A DNA stretch of 64,000 nt from Nocardia paucivorans NBRC 100373 (GCF_000308675.1 NZ_BAGE01000046.1:1-64000); one strand, 5' to 3'. Positions 15,272 to 24,763 are shown, counted from the first letter of the stretch. The notes: generated from the sequence alone by a model not told the origin. A program made the numbers and translations.

Positions 15272-18200
15272 TCGTCGGTCACCTGACGTCCCGCGTCCTG
15301 AAGGGGACAACCGGCCCGGACGGCGCAATGCCGGCAACCGTCGTTGCGCATGGCCAGGAAGCTGGGTCCTTTCGTCGCGGCGGCGGCATCGTGGATGGCG
15401 GTGCGCCACGCGTTCAGGGCCTCGGCGTCCAACGGCGGCTGTTCCCGCTCGGTGGCGGCGCCGTGGGCGGTCGGTTTGGCGACATACACCAGACGCGCCC
15501 CACCGGGGAGGCGGTCCGCGTCGGTTTCTCCCGGATCGGCGGCGCGGTTGGGATCGGTGCGCTCGTCGACCCGATCACCGACCGTCTCGTCGAGCGCACC
15601 GTATGCGGCCGCGACCTGGTAGGTCGCCAGTTGGGCGTGTTCGGCGGCGGCGTCCTTGCCGATGACCGTCCGGCCCGTTTTCACATCCACGATGACGAAT
15701 CGGCCGAAGGCATCGCGCTCCAGGCGGTCGATCCGGCCGCGGATACGTACATCCGGTTCCGAATCGTCCCGACCGGGCAGAACGTGATCCACCGAAACCT
15801 CCACCCCGGCCTGGGTGAGCTCCCCACGGGTGTTGTTCACCCAGGTCGTGAAGGTGTCCAACATGGCCTCGGCGCGGCGTCGTTCCTGCCGTGAATACCA
15901 TCGGGCCTCGGGTTCGACGGCCCGCCACGCCTGCCCCAGCGCTGCCCGCACCTGCGCCGGCGGGACCTTCCCGGCCAACGCCTGCACCAGGGTGTGCACC
16001 AGATTTCCCTTGACCGCATGCGGATTGTGTCCGTCGGAACCGCCATTGCGTTCCAATGCCCAACGCAGTGGGCAGGTCTGGAGCAACTCCACCGTAGAGG
16101 GTGACAGTGCGACCGGCGCATCGTCGTCCCAGAGCGGTTCGTGGGAGCTGAGTTCTGCGGTGCCGTACCAGTCGTCGGGATCGGTTCCGGGCACCCCGGC
16201 GTGCGCGAGCCGGGCGAGTTGTTCCGCGGCGCGCAGCCGGCGGTCCGGGTCGGTGTCCGGATCGCAGACCACTCCCCGTAGTTCGGCGACCAGCGCGTGC
16301 ATGGCCAGGGCTCGGCCCGGCTCGGCGACCGGCAGGGCGCCCGGTTCGCCGTCGTCGTCGTGGCCGAGCAGCTCGGCCAGGAACCGGGAGGGCACCAGAT
16401 CGCGGTCGCCGGCCACCGATTCCACGGCGGTCACCAACAGCGACCGCCGGGCGCGACCGCATGCCACATACAGCAGCCGCCGCTCCTCGGCCAGGATCGG
16501 CGCCGCCCGGCTGATCGGTTCGTGGGTGTCGATACCCGCGGCGAGATCCACCAGCTCCTCGGTGCCCAGCAGGGTTCCGCGGGGCCGGGGATCGGGCCAG
16601 ATTCCCTCCTGCACACCCGCGACGGCGACGACCTCCCATTCTCGGCCGGCCGCGGCGTGCGCGCTGAGCAGGTCCACCGCCTCCTCCCGCCGGGTGGTCG
16701 GCATCCGGTCGTTCGGGATCTGCTGCTGAGTCAGATATTCGACGAACCCCTCGATGGTCGCGCCGGGTAGCCGATCCACATAGGCCGCCGCGGCGTCGAA
16801 CAGGGCCACCACGGCATCGAGGTCACGGTCGGCCTGTTGACCGGCCGTCCCGCCGCGTTCGGACTGGGCGACCCAGCGTCGTTCCAGTCGTGAACCGGTC
16901 CACAGCGCCCACAGCACATCCTCGAGGCCGCCGCCGCGCCGCCGCACCCGGCGGGCGCTTTCCAAGGCATCGCAAACCCGGCGCAGCGGGGCGATCTCGA
17001 CCTCGGTCAGACCGGCCGGAATACGCCGGTCACCGATGCCGAGGATCAGGTCCCGCAGGATTTCGGCGGAGGGCCGCTCCAGTAATTCGACGGGGTCCAC
17101 GGTGGCGTCGGCGGGACCGCCACCGGAATACCACGCGACGTCGGGTTCGGGCCCGGCCGTATCCGGTTCATCATCGAACGATGCCGGGACATCGTCGGGC
17201 AGCGGCGATGTGGCCGGTTCCGCGAGGTCGTCGTCGAGGTGGTCCGGGAGGAGACCGTCCCATTTCCGGTCGTCGGGGAACGGTTCCTCGTCGAGTCCAT
17301 ACCAATCGGCGTCCTCGGCCAGCCGCGCGGCATCCGCGAAGGGGTCGCCGGCCACGGTCTCGTCCGGGGAGGGCCAGGTGTCGTCGAGGGGCGGCGCATC
17401 GAACGGGTCCGGTAGGGGTGGCTCGTCGATCGGTTCCGGCGGCGGTTCGGGCCATTCCGCACCGTCGAGAGATACGGGATTCGCTCGCCGGGCTTCGGAG
17501 TCGGGAGCCGAGCGAGCCAATTCCAGCGCGGTTCGGCGAATACCGCGCCGCAGCCGGCGCAGGCCGATCTGGTCGGCGGAGCCGAGGGGACCCGACAACA
17601 GGTCCAAAGCGTCGTCGGCGTCGAACAGTTCCGCCGTGGAACCGGGTCCGCGCGGTGTGGATTCGCCCGCAAGAATCGCCCGCAGGGCCAGCAGCATCCA
17701 GGCCGCGCCGCGTCGGCGGGCCAAAGGAGTGTCCGGCGCGGGTTGCCGGATCGGCACCCCGGCCGCCGACAGCGCCCGCCGCAACGGCGGCAGCAGCAAT
17801 GGCACCGAGCGCACGATGACCGCCATACGCGACCAGGGCACGCCCTCGGTGAGATGCGCGCGCCGCAGATGGTCGGCGATCAGGGCGGCCTCCTTGGCAG
17901 GGCTGCCCAGCACCCGCACCCGCACCTGCGCACCATCGTCACCGGAAGCGGTGTCGGTATCCTCGTTCGGACGGTGCGGCGCGACCCCGGGCAGACGCGC
18001 GGCGATCCGGGCGGCCGCGGTCCGCACCGCCGCGCCGCTGCGATGGTTGTGTCGCAGAACGATCCGCTGTTCGGCAGGGGCATCGAGTTCCGCCAGGAAT
18101 CGGGAATCGGCACCGCGGAAGGCGAAAATTCCCTGGTCGGGGTCACCGGCGATCACCGTGGTGGCGGCCCCGGAAGCGAGTACTCGGACGAGGAGGGCGG

Positions 18201-19140
18201 CCTGCGGGTCCAGGTGCTGCGCGTCGTCGACCAACAGGCAGCGCACCCGGGACCGCTCGGCGGCCAGCAGTTCGGGATCACCGGCCAGGGCGTCCAGCGC
18301 CGCGCCGACCAGTTCGGCCGCGTTCAACGCGGGCGCCGAAGCCTCCGGCGCCTCCACCCCGACCGACCACCGCAACAGCATGGCCTGTTCGTAGCGGGTG
18401 GCAAAACGGCCGGCGGCGACCCATTCGGGCCGATCGTGTTCGCGGCCGAGCCGGATCAGATCCTCCGGGCCGATACCGCGTTCGGTGGCCCGCAACATGA
18501 GGTCGCGCAGCTGATCGGCGAAACCGCTCAGACCGAGCGCAGGCTGTAGCCGCGTCGGCCACAGATCGGATGCGCCGGCGGCGATATCGGTGAGATCGCC
18601 GCGCAGCATCTCACGCAGTACCGCGTCCTGCTCGGCGCCGGTGAGCAGGCGCGGCGGTGGATTGCCGTGGGTGGCGGCGTGCCGACGCAGCACCGAGAAA
18701 GCATAGGAGTGCACGGTGCGGACCATCGGGTCGCGGGTGGCGCCGGGGATGTCGAGGCCGTTTCCCGCTCCGGGCTCGGCGTCCGCGGCCCGCCGGGCGG
18801 CATGGCCGAGCAGTTGTTCGGTGATCGCGTCCCGTACCGCGAGGGCCGCGGGCTTGGCGTGGGTGAGCAACAGAACCGATTCCGGATCGGCACCGGCGAC
18901 CAGGCGGGTGACCGCCAGATCCACCAGCAGCGAGGTCTTACCGGTCCCCGGACCGCCGAGCACCTGCCAGGGTCGTGGCTTCCGAACCGAATCCGCGGAA
19001 TCGGTGGGTGTGACGGCGAACAGCGCGCGGACCTCGGGACCCCAGACGCGGGGCCGAGGAGCCACCGCGTTCCGGCGAACGAGTCGCACCGGATTGTCCG
19101 AACGCACCACGAGGGCTATTCCAACAGACGGGGCCGACAC
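15268..19140 (-). CDS. adnA: AdnA helicase-nuclease subunit with an acidic insertion
   Basis: About 1290 residues, longer than the ~1050 I recall for mycobacterial AdnA. Walker A is VLGGPGTGKTSLLVD and Walker B is CLLVDDAQHLDPQ. The C-terminal RecB-type nuclease has VDVKTGRT. Four Cys probably hold an Fe-S cluster: one in TCPLRWALE, three in the tail (GCRHCAVRAGCPLQ). An acidic, Pro-rich insertion of about 130 residues (codons around 17075-17465) accounts for much of the extra length. The start is uncertain: GTG 19138-19140 is used here, GTG 19108-19110 is also possible, and longer starts would overlap lipV. The 3' end is coupled to adnB. Confidence 0.9.
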   Translation of the reverse strand: MSAPSVGIALVVRSDNPVRLVRRNAVAPRPRVWGPEVRALFAVTPTDSADSVRKPRPWQVLGGPGTGKTSLLVDLAVTRLVAGADPESVLLLTHAKPAALAVRDAITEQLLGHAARRAADAEPGAGNGLDIPGATRDPMVRTVHSYAFSVLRRHAATHGNPPPRLLTGAEQDAVLREMLRGDLTDIAAGASDLWPTRLQPALGLSGFADQLRDLMLRATERGIGPEDLIRLGREHDRPEWVAAGRFATRYEQAMLLRWSVGVEAPEASAPALNAAELVGAALDALAGDPELLAAERSRVRCLLVDDAQHLDPQAALLVRVLASGAATTVIAGDPDQGIFAFRGADSRFLAELDAPAEQRIVLRHNHRSGAAVRTAAARIAARLPGVAPHRPNEDTDTASGDDGAQVRVRVLGSPAKEAALIADHLRRAHLTEGVPWSRMAVIVRSVPLLLPPLRRALSAAGVPIRQPAPDTPLARRRGAAWMLLALRAILAGESTPRGPGSTAELFDADDALDLLSGPLGSADQIGLRRLRRGIRRTALELARSAPDSEARRANPVSLDGAEWPEPPPEPIDEPPLPDPFDAPPLDDTWPSPDETVAGDPFADAARLAEDADWYGLDEEPFPDDRKWDGLLPDHLDDDLAEPATSPLPDDVPASFDDEPDTAGPEPDVAWYSGGGPADATVDPVELLERPSAEILRDLILGIGDRRIPAGLTEVEIAPLRRVCDALESARRVRRRGGGLEDVLWALWTGSRLERRWVAQSERGGTAGQQADRDLDAVVALFDAAAAYVDRLPGATIEGFVEYLTQQQIPNDRMPTTRREEAVDLLSAHAAAGREWEVVAVAGVQEGIWPDPRPRGTLLGTEELVDLAAGIDTHEPISRAAPILAEERRLLYVACGRARRSLLVTAVESVAGDRDLVPSRFLAELLGHDDDGEPGALPVAEPGRALAMHALVAELRGVVCDPDTDPDRRLRAAEQLARLAHAGVPGTDPDDWYGTAELSSHEPLWDDDAPVALSPSTVELLQTCPLRWALERNGGSDGHNPHAVKGNLVHTLVQALAGKVPPAQVRAALGQAWRAVEPEARWYSRQERRRAEAMLDTFTTWVNNTRGELTQAGVEVSVDHVLPGRDDSEPDVRIRGRIDRLERDAFGRFVIVDVKTGRTVIGKDAAAEHAQLATYQVAAAYGALDETVGDRVDERTDPNRAADPGETDADRLPGGARLVYVAKPTAHGAATEREQPPLDAEALNAWRTAIHDAAAATKGPSFLAMRNDGCRHCAVRAGCPLQDAGRQVTDE

Positions 19141-19235
19141 CACCGCAAGGGGCAGGTCCGAGGGTCGGCACGTCGGGGTTTCCGGACGATCGATCTGCCA
19201 CCGCGGACGTTTGGCGGACCGGTCACAATGAGCGG

Positions 19236-20024
19236 GTGTCCGCACTACATGTTCACCGTTTCGGCCCGGCGACCGGCCCCACGATCGTGGCGCTGCACGG
19301 CCTCACCGGGCACGGAAAACGCTGGCAGATCCTCGCCGAACAGCTGCCCGACCACCGCATCATCGCCCCCGACCTGCGGGGCCACGGCCGCTCCACCGCC
19401 CTGCCGCCCTGGGATTTCGAAACCCTGGTCGCGGATGTGGTGACCGTGGTGGCGGACGAGACCGACCGTCCGGTGACACTGGTGGGACATTCCTTCGGTG
19501 GCGCCTGCGCACTACATCTGGTCCATCGGCATCCGCACCTGGTTCGTGCCCTGGTCCTGCTCGATCCGGCGATCGCGGTGGACCCGAGGCTGGTGCACGA
19601 TATTGCGGTGTCCGGTATCGAGCGGCGCGGCTACGACAGTGTCGAAGCGGCGCGCCGGGACAAACTGGAAACCGCATGGCGCGATGTGGACCCCCGACTG
19701 TTGCAGGCCGAACTCGACGAACATCTGATCTCCACGGCGGACGGCCGCTTCGACTGGCGGACGGACCCGGCTGCCGTTACCTCCTACTGGGGGCAACTGG
19801 CTCGCGACGCCGTCCTGCCACCGGCCGAGCTGCCGACGGTGTTGGTGCGGGCCGCGCGAACGAACCCTCCGTTCGTCACCCCCGAGTTCCGCGCCGCGCT
19901 TGCCGCGCGGCTGGGGGAACGGCTCACCGTACACGAATGGGACTGCGATCATATGGTCGCCCAGGCGCGTCCGGCCGAGACCGCGGCCCTGGTGCGCGCG
20001 GTGGTGAGCGACCTCCCCCGATGA
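19236..20024 (+). CDS. lipV: Alpha/beta hydrolase (LipV-like lipase/esterase)
   Basis: 262 residues. The oxyanion region is ALHGLTGHGKRW, the nucleophile elbow is GHSFGGA (Ser near residue 90), and the catalytic His is in CDHMVAQ near the C-terminus. The GTG start at 19236 has the -10-like CACAAT 6 nt upstream and no Shine-Dalgarno, suggesting a leaderless mRNA. The stop overlaps the start of the next gene (ATGA, 20021-20024), so the two are coupled. The name follows position and similarity to the M. tuberculosis gene; the natural ester substrate is unknown. Confidence 0.85.
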   Translation: MSALHVHRFGPATGPTIVALHGLTGHGKRWQILAEQLPDHRIIAPDLRGHGRSTALPPWDFETLVADVVTVVADETDRPVTLVGHSFGGACALHLVHRHPHLVRALVLLDPAIAVDPRLVHDIAVSGIERRGYDSVEAARRDKLETAWRDVDPRLLQAELDEHLISTADGRFDWRTDPAAVTSYWGQLARDAVLPPAELPTVLVRAARTNPPFVTPEFRAALAARLGERLTVHEWDCDHMVAQARPAETAALVRAVVSDLPR

Positions 20025-20368
20025 CAATGACGACCACCACCGACGAGCAGATCGAACGGGTCCGCGCCCTCGTCGCGGCGATCCCGCCCGGCCGGGTGGC
20101 CACCTACGGCGATATCGCCGCCGTGGTCGGACTGTCCACGCCGCGCACGGTGGGCTGGATCATGCGCACCGATGCGGGTGACCTGCCGTGGCATCGGGTG
20201 ATCGGCGCCGGTGGTAAACCCGCCGACCATATCGCCGACCGGCAGCTGCGACTGCTCGCCGACGAAGGTGTCCCGATCCGGGACGGGCGAGTCGATATGC
20301 GGGCGGCGCGCCATACGTTTTCCGATGATTTCGTCGGCCGAATATCCAACTCCCACGAACTAGCATGA
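20021..20368 (+). CDS. Alkyltransferase-like (ATL) DNA repair protein
   Basis: 115 residues. It has the methylguanine methyltransferase DNA-binding fold (IPPGRVATYGDIAAVVGL, arginine-finger-like RTVGWIMR). The reactive-Cys motif PCHR is replaced by PWHR. Proteins with Trp there bind O6-alkylguanine without removing the alkyl group and hand the lesion to nucleotide excision repair. So this is a lesion-marking protein and not a true methyltransferase. The start overlaps the lipV stop by 4 nt. It is the last gene before the nitrate island. Confidence 0.85.
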   Translation: MTMTTTTDEQIERVRALVAAIPPGRVATYGDIAAVVGLSTPRTVGWIMRTDAGDLPWHRVIGAGGKPADHIADRQLRLLADEGVPIRDGRVDMRAARHTFSDDFVGRISNSHELA

Positions 20369-20402
20369 CGGGTATGCCGAAGCCAGCGTTGGACTCCCTC
20401 CG

Positions 20403-22193
20403 GTGACCGCTGACGCCATCGTGCTCGCCGGCGGGCGCGCCAGTCGGATGGGCGGGGTCGACAAACCGGCCCTGGTCATCGGCGGACGTTCCATGCTGGA
20501 GGCTGCTCTGTCGGCTACGGCCGGCTGCCGGCGGACCGTGGTGGTCGGACCGCACCGGCCGGAACTTCCCCCATCGATCCTGCAGGTTCGCGAGGTTCCG
20601 CCCGGCTCGGGTCCGGTTGCGGCGATCGGCGCCGGGCTGGGCGCCCTGGGCTCGGACGCGGCGCCGTGGCTCGTAGTGTTGGCCGCTGACCTGCCGTTTC
20701 TGCGCGAGTCGGCGGTCGCCGAGCTGATGCGGCAAGGTGTCGAATCCGGCGCCGACGCCGTTTTCGCCGCCGACGAGTCCGGGCGGCCGCAGTACCTCAT
20801 CGGGGTGTGGCGGCGGACCGCCCTGGGAGAACGGCTGCGCTCGCTGGAGGAGTTGATCAACCAGCCGATGAAGGCGCTGGTGCCCGACCATACGGCGATC
20901 GTGCCGCTTCCCGGGGTCGCCGATTGCGATACCGAGGACGAGGTGCGCGCGGCTCGGGCGGCCGTCGCGGACGGCAGTGGTACAGGTCGCGGCGGCGCGG
21001 TGGTCGCGCGGGTCGGTGGGGAGCCGCTGACACTGGACCGGGCCCGGACCGTCCTCCGGGAGGGCCTGTCCCGGCTCACCGAGTATCGGACCGAGCTGAC
21101 GGCGGTGCGGGGCGCCGCATTGGCGGCCCCGTTGACGGCGGCGGAGGCCTTGCCGCGGTTCGACGTATCGGCCATGGACGGATATGCGGTCGCCGGCGAC
21201 GGACCGTGGCGGCTGCGGACCGATATCGGTTTCGCCGGTGGACAACGGCCGGTGGGCCTGCTGCCCGGTGAAGCGGTGCGCATCGCGACCGGGGCGCATG
21301 TCCCCGATGGCACCACCCGGGTGGTGCGCGACGAGTTCGCCGAGGTCGCCGATGGGCGGCTGTCTCTGCTCCCGGACAGCCCGCAACGTTCGGATATCCG
21401 ATGCCGCGGTGAAGACCTGGAACCCGGGTCGCCGGTCGCCGCGGCGGGTACCCCCGTCACGACGGCGCTGATCTCCGCGGCCGCCGCGGTGGAGGTGACC
21501 GAGGCACCGGTGCGCGGACCGGTGCGGGCGCGCATCGTCATGACCGGCGACGAGATCCGTAGCGTCGGCCCGCTGCAAAGCGGCCAGACCCGGGACTCCA
21601 TCGGTCCGATCCTCCCCGATCTGTTGGCCGCGCACGGCGTACGGACAGCGGATCGGGTGCATCTGCGCGATACCCCGCGCGGGTTCGACGAGGTGCTGGC
21701 CGGCGCCGGGGATTGCGATCTGTTGGTCGTCGTAGGCGCCACCGGCTCCGGTGCGGCCGATCAACTGCGCGCCGCCCTGGCCCGCATCGCGGCCCGGATA
21801 CTCGTACCTCGGCTGCGACTGCGACCGGGAGGCTCCACCGTGGTGGCCGAATTACCTTCTACGACAACTGTTCTCGGCCTTCCCGGTAACCCGTACGCGG
21901 CCGTCTCCGCGCTTTTGGCGCTGACCCCGGCCATTGTGGAGGGCCGCACCGGGGCCATGCGGTCACGCCGACCGCACGGCCCCCTGCACAATGCGGGCGA
22001 GATCGCCGGGCCGATACCCCGGATCGTTCCGGCGCGCTATGCGGAAGACGCGGGACCCACGGGCGGGTGGATCGGCGACCCGGCCGTGCGCACCGCCCAT
22101 CTCGGCGGCCTACTCGATCGCGACGGTCTGGTCGTCGTACCGAGCGAGGCCACCGACGGCGCGCTCGTGGAATTCATTCCGTTGCCCCGCTGA
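20403..22193 (+). CDS. MobA-MoeA fusion (molybdenum cofactor maturation)
   Basis: 596 residues joining two Moco enzymes. Residues ~1-195 are a MobA-type guanylyltransferase: VLAGGRASRMGGVDKPAL is the nucleotide loop and AADLPFL carries the metal-binding Asp. Residues ~210-596 are MoeA, the molybdenum insertase: PRFDVSAMDGYAV, RIATGAHVPDG, VVRDEF, MTGDEI and LGLPGNPYAAV. The MoeA segment usually reading GGxSxGxxD is VGATGSGAADQL here. The fusion would make the guanylated cofactor needed by NarG, encoded 5 kb away. The GTG start has no clear Shine-Dalgarno. It is separated from the ATL gene by 34 nt. Confidence 0.88.
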   Translation: MTADAIVLAGGRASRMGGVDKPALVIGGRSMLEAALSATAGCRRTVVVGPHRPELPPSILQVREVPPGSGPVAAIGAGLGALGSDAAPWLVVLAADLPFLRESAVAELMRQGVESGADAVFAADESGRPQYLIGVWRRTALGERLRSLEELINQPMKALVPDHTAIVPLPGVADCDTEDEVRAARAAVADGSGTGRGGAVVARVGGEPLTLDRARTVLREGLSRLTEYRTELTAVRGAALAAPLTAAEALPRFDVSAMDGYAVAGDGPWRLRTDIGFAGGQRPVGLLPGEAVRIATGAHVPDGTTRVVRDEFAEVADGRLSLLPDSPQRSDIRCRGEDLEPGSPVAAAGTPVTTALISAAAAVEVTEAPVRGPVRARIVMTGDEIRSVGPLQSGQTRDSIGPILPDLLAAHGVRTADRVHLRDTPRGFDEVLAGAGDCDLLVVVGATGSGAADQLRAALARIAARILVPRLRLRPGGSTVVAELPSTTTVLGLPGNPYAAVSALLALTPAIVEGRTGAMRSRRPHGPLHNAGEIAGPIPRIVPARYAEDAGPTGGWIGDPAVRTAHLGGLLDRDGLVVVPSEATDGALVEFIPLPR

Positions 22194-22334
22194 GCGCGTT
22201 CCCGACCACAGGGCTCGGTTCACTAGCACCCGTACCGGTCTCGCCCACTGTGTTCGGCCGGTTCGGTCGGGAAGCTCGTGTTACCCGACCGGACGCGACA
22301 TCTCCTGCTGTTCCGGGGCGGATGATTCCCAGGG

Positions 22335-23048
22335 TTACCGGACGTCCTTGTCTTCTGTTTCCGAGTCTTCTGTTTGCAAGTCTTCTGTTTGCAAGTCTTC
22401 TGTTTCCGAGCCGGCATCCCACTCCGAATGATCGGCGCAGGCGATCCACCACAGGGCCTGGAGACGTTCCGTCACGATCATGAGATCGACCCCGTCGACG
22501 ATTTCTCCATACTTCTCGTAGATATCCCCTACACAATGGTGGAGAAAGAAGTAGTAGTGCAGTTCCGCCAATATCTCATCGCGGGATCGCATTCCGATTC
22601 TCCGGATGAAGGGTTGCAGTGGTTCCCCCAGCGTGGGCAGGATGTCGATGATCTGTGAACCGTCCATCCGCTCATCGGGAGCGATGAGATCCGAAACCTC
22701 ACCCGCGGCCCACAACAGGACATACAACGACTCGGCCCGCCAGGACAGCAGATTCGATTGCAGCGCGCGTTGTTTCCACCGCATCTCCGCGTCGGGAAGT
22801 TCGGTTATCGCGAATGCCTGTTTTTCCCGATCGGTCAACTCGTTCAGGAAATTCTCCGAGCGCAACCATTCCGAGATTTCCCGCGGATCCTCGTAGAAGA
22901 TCACCCCGAGCAATCCGTGTAGAGCGAGCGCCCGCCTGGCCAACTCGTCGGGATCACGGAATCGAACAGGAAAAATTTCCTCGATTTCGGGCAGGGATTC
23001 CACCTCCAACCCGTGCTGTTCCAATCGAGCCAGTGTCGAGGCAACCAT
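22335..23048 (-). CDS. DUF4272 domain protein with TED-repeat tail
   Basis: 237 residues, mostly alpha-helical, with the DUF4272 pattern (RRALALHGLLGVIFY, RAESLYVLLWAAGEV, LWWIACADHS). No enzymatic motif is visible and the function is unknown. The last ~24 residues are an acidic repeat built from (S/L)(E/Q)TED units. The ATG at 23046-23048 has GGAAGG upstream and gives the family-like start; the longer frame to 23177 looks non-coding. It lies between the mobA-moeA fusion and narI, on the narGHJI strand, 297 nt after narI. Confidence 0.65.
   Translation of the reverse strand: MVASTLARLEQHGLEVESLPEIEEIFPVRFRDPDELARRALALHGLLGVIFYEDPREISEWLRSENFLNELTDREKQAFAITELPDAEMRWKQRALQSNLLSWRAESLYVLLWAAGEVSDLIAPDERMDGSQIIDILPTLGEPLQPFIRRIGMRSRDEILAELHYYFFLHHCVGDIYEKYGEIVDGVDLMIVTERLQALWWIACADHSEWDAGSETEDLQTEDLQTEDSETEDKDVR
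22351..22410. repeat. Four tandem 15-bp repeats in the DUF4272 gene
   Basis: Units at 22351, 22366, 22381 and 22396 follow TCTTCTGTTT plus CCGAG or GCAAG. They alternate in the order A-B-B-A and encode SETED, LQTED, LQTED, SETED on the minus strand. Being in frame, gain or loss of units would change only the tail length. Confidence 0.9.
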
Positions 23049-23282
23049 CGCCAACCTTCCATTGAACCGGACAGAGCATTTCGTGAAACTGCGACGTCGA
23101 ATCCAATGCCGGAAGGCAGGTCGACGGGGTGGATCCACGCAGACCTTGGAAACCCTTTCTTGCACAAGTGGATTCACTGTCCTCTACGCATTGGTTCGAA
23201 CGGGACAGTGTGTCGCGCCCGGCGCCCGGACGCAAGTGGAACTTCCCGCCGCGGGCCTTCACTTGACGACCGGCGGGATACG

Positions 23283-23312
23283 CGGTCTCGACGGAGGGGC
23301 TCGCCGAGACCG
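23283..23312 (-). terminator. Possible terminator after narI
   Basis: 8-bp arms CGGTCTCG (23283-23290) and its complement (23305-23312), 34 nt past the narI stop on the minus strand. The loop is 14 nt and there is no T-run, so this is weak. I see nothing else in the 297-bp gap. Confidence 0.3.
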
Positions 23313-23345
23313 AAAGGATCACCCGGACCCGGCGCGGACCGCGTG

Positions 23346-24086
23346 TCAGGACCAGCGTTGCGGGGTGACGGGCACCTCCCAGGCGCGGGCGTAGCGGCTC
23401 TTGTCGGGGGCGGTGACCTCCTTGCTGCGATAGACCACATACGGCCGCACCAGGTACCCGATCGGCGCGGAGAACATATGCACCAGCCGGGTGTACGGCC
23501 AAATGGCGATGAGCGCCAGCACCGCCAGCCCGTGCGCTTGGAAGGTCCACGGGGTGCCCACCATGAGTTCGGGTTGTGGGTTCAGGGTGAACAGACTTCG
23601 GAACCAGGGGGAGACGGTTTCGCGGTAGTCGTAGGTGCCCCACAGCAGGTTGCTGCCCATGGTGTTGAGCAGACCGGTGACCAGCGCGGCGACCAGCAGC
23701 ACGTACATGAACCGGTCGTTGCGGGTGGTGGCCCTGCGCACCGAGGGGACGGTGATACGCCGGTAGAGCAGGATGCCGATACCGACGATCACCGCCAGAC
23801 CGGCGATGCTCCCCGCGGAGACCGAGAACAGGTGGTACACGTGCTCGCCGATCCCCACGGCCTCGGTCCACGACCGCGGGATCAGCACACCGATGACGTG
23901 TCCGCCGATCACACCGAGCATGCCGAAATGAAACAGTGGGCTGCCCAGACGCAGCAGCCGACTCTCGTAGATCTGCGAGGAGCGGGTGGTCCAGCCGAAC
24001 TGGTCGGTGCGGTAGCGCCAGATATGACCGAGCACGAAAGAGGTGAAGGCCACGTAGGGCAGGGTCGTCCACAGTGTCGTCGTCAT
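23346..24086 (-). CDS. narI: Respiratory nitrate reductase, gamma subunit (cytochrome b)
   Basis: 246 residues with five hydrophobic helices. Candidate heme-ligand His are in PLFHFGMLGVIGGHVIG (two) and in TFQAHGLAVLAL and TRLVHMF near the C-terminus. NarI anchors NarGH to the inner face of the membrane, oxidises quinol and passes electrons through two b-hemes. The start overlaps the narJ stop by 4 nt (ATGA, 24083-24086), showing translational coupling. Last gene of narGHJI. Confidence 0.95.
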   Translation of the reverse strand: MTTTLWTTLPYVAFTSFVLGHIWRYRTDQFGWTTRSSQIYESRLLRLGSPLFHFGMLGVIGGHVIGVLIPRSWTEAVGIGEHVYHLFSVSAGSIAGLAVIVGIGILLYRRITVPSVRRATTRNDRFMYVLLVAALVTGLLNTMGSNLLWGTYDYRETVSPWFRSLFTLNPQPELMVGTPWTFQAHGLAVLALIAIWPYTRLVHMFSAPIGYLVRPYVVYRSKEVTAPDKSRYARAWEVPVTPQRWS

Positions 24087-24763
24087 CGGCGGCCTTCCGA
24101 TCGGGCGGGCATCGTGGGGTCCATGGCGAAGGGTTCGAGGCCGACTCCCTCGTCCGGCGGGCCCTGAGCGGCGAGTTCGGTGATACGACGGCGGTCCGCG
24201 GTGGTCAGGGGCGGCAAGGTGGCGAGCACGGCCGCCGGCACCGCCGCATACGGCGAACCGCTGTCGGTCAGTGACAGCCGCAACAGTTCCAGCACCGGCA
24301 CGTATTCGCCGAGCAGGCGTTCCCCGCCGATCGGGTCGACGGTGGCCGCGAATTCCAGCAGCACCGGCAGGTGATCGGGTAGCTCGCCGGAATCGAGTTC
24401 CACCCCCGCCTGCCGATAGGCCTGTTTGAAACGCAAGAGGGCCATACCGCGTTTGCGGGTGTCACCGTAGGCGTAGAAGGTCAGGTGCAGACTGGCGCGA
24501 CGACGCATATCGAAGGTTTCGACATAGGACGCGGCCAGCTCCAACGGTGGGGCCGCGCGCAGATGATCGACCACACCGGCCAGCGGAAAACGCACCTGTT
24601 CGGGCAGGCCGGCAACGACATCCGCCAGTTGGCCCAGCAGCGCGAGGGTTTCGCCACTCGGATAGTCCAGCAGCAGGGCCGCCGTCCGCCACACCAGCCG
24701 GCGATCCTGTTCGCTCAGCGCGACCGCGGGCTCAGGGCGGCGGCGCAGCTTCAACAGCGCCAT
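24083..24763 (-). CDS. narJ: Nitrate reductase assembly chaperone (delta subunit)
   Basis: 226 residues. It has the TorD/NarJ chaperone pattern (LLLDYPSGETLALL, YVETFDMRRRASLHLTFYA, YGDTRKRG, PDHLPVLLEF). NarJ binds NarG during Moco insertion and is not part of the final complex. The ATG at 24761-24763 has AAAGAGGTG upstream; longer in-frame starts fall in sequence without NarJ character. It is separated from narH by 208 nt, unusual inside a nar operon. Confidence 0.93.
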   Translation of the reverse strand: MALLKLRRRPEPAVALSEQDRRLVWRTAALLLDYPSGETLALLGQLADVVAGLPEQVRFPLAGVVDHLRAAPPLELAASYVETFDMRRRASLHLTFYAYGDTRKRGMALLRFKQAYRQAGVELDSGELPDHLPVLLEFAATVDPIGGERLLGEYVPVLELLRLSLTDSGSPYAAVPAAVLATLPPLTTADRRRITELAAQGPPDEGVGLEPFAMDPTMPARSEGRR

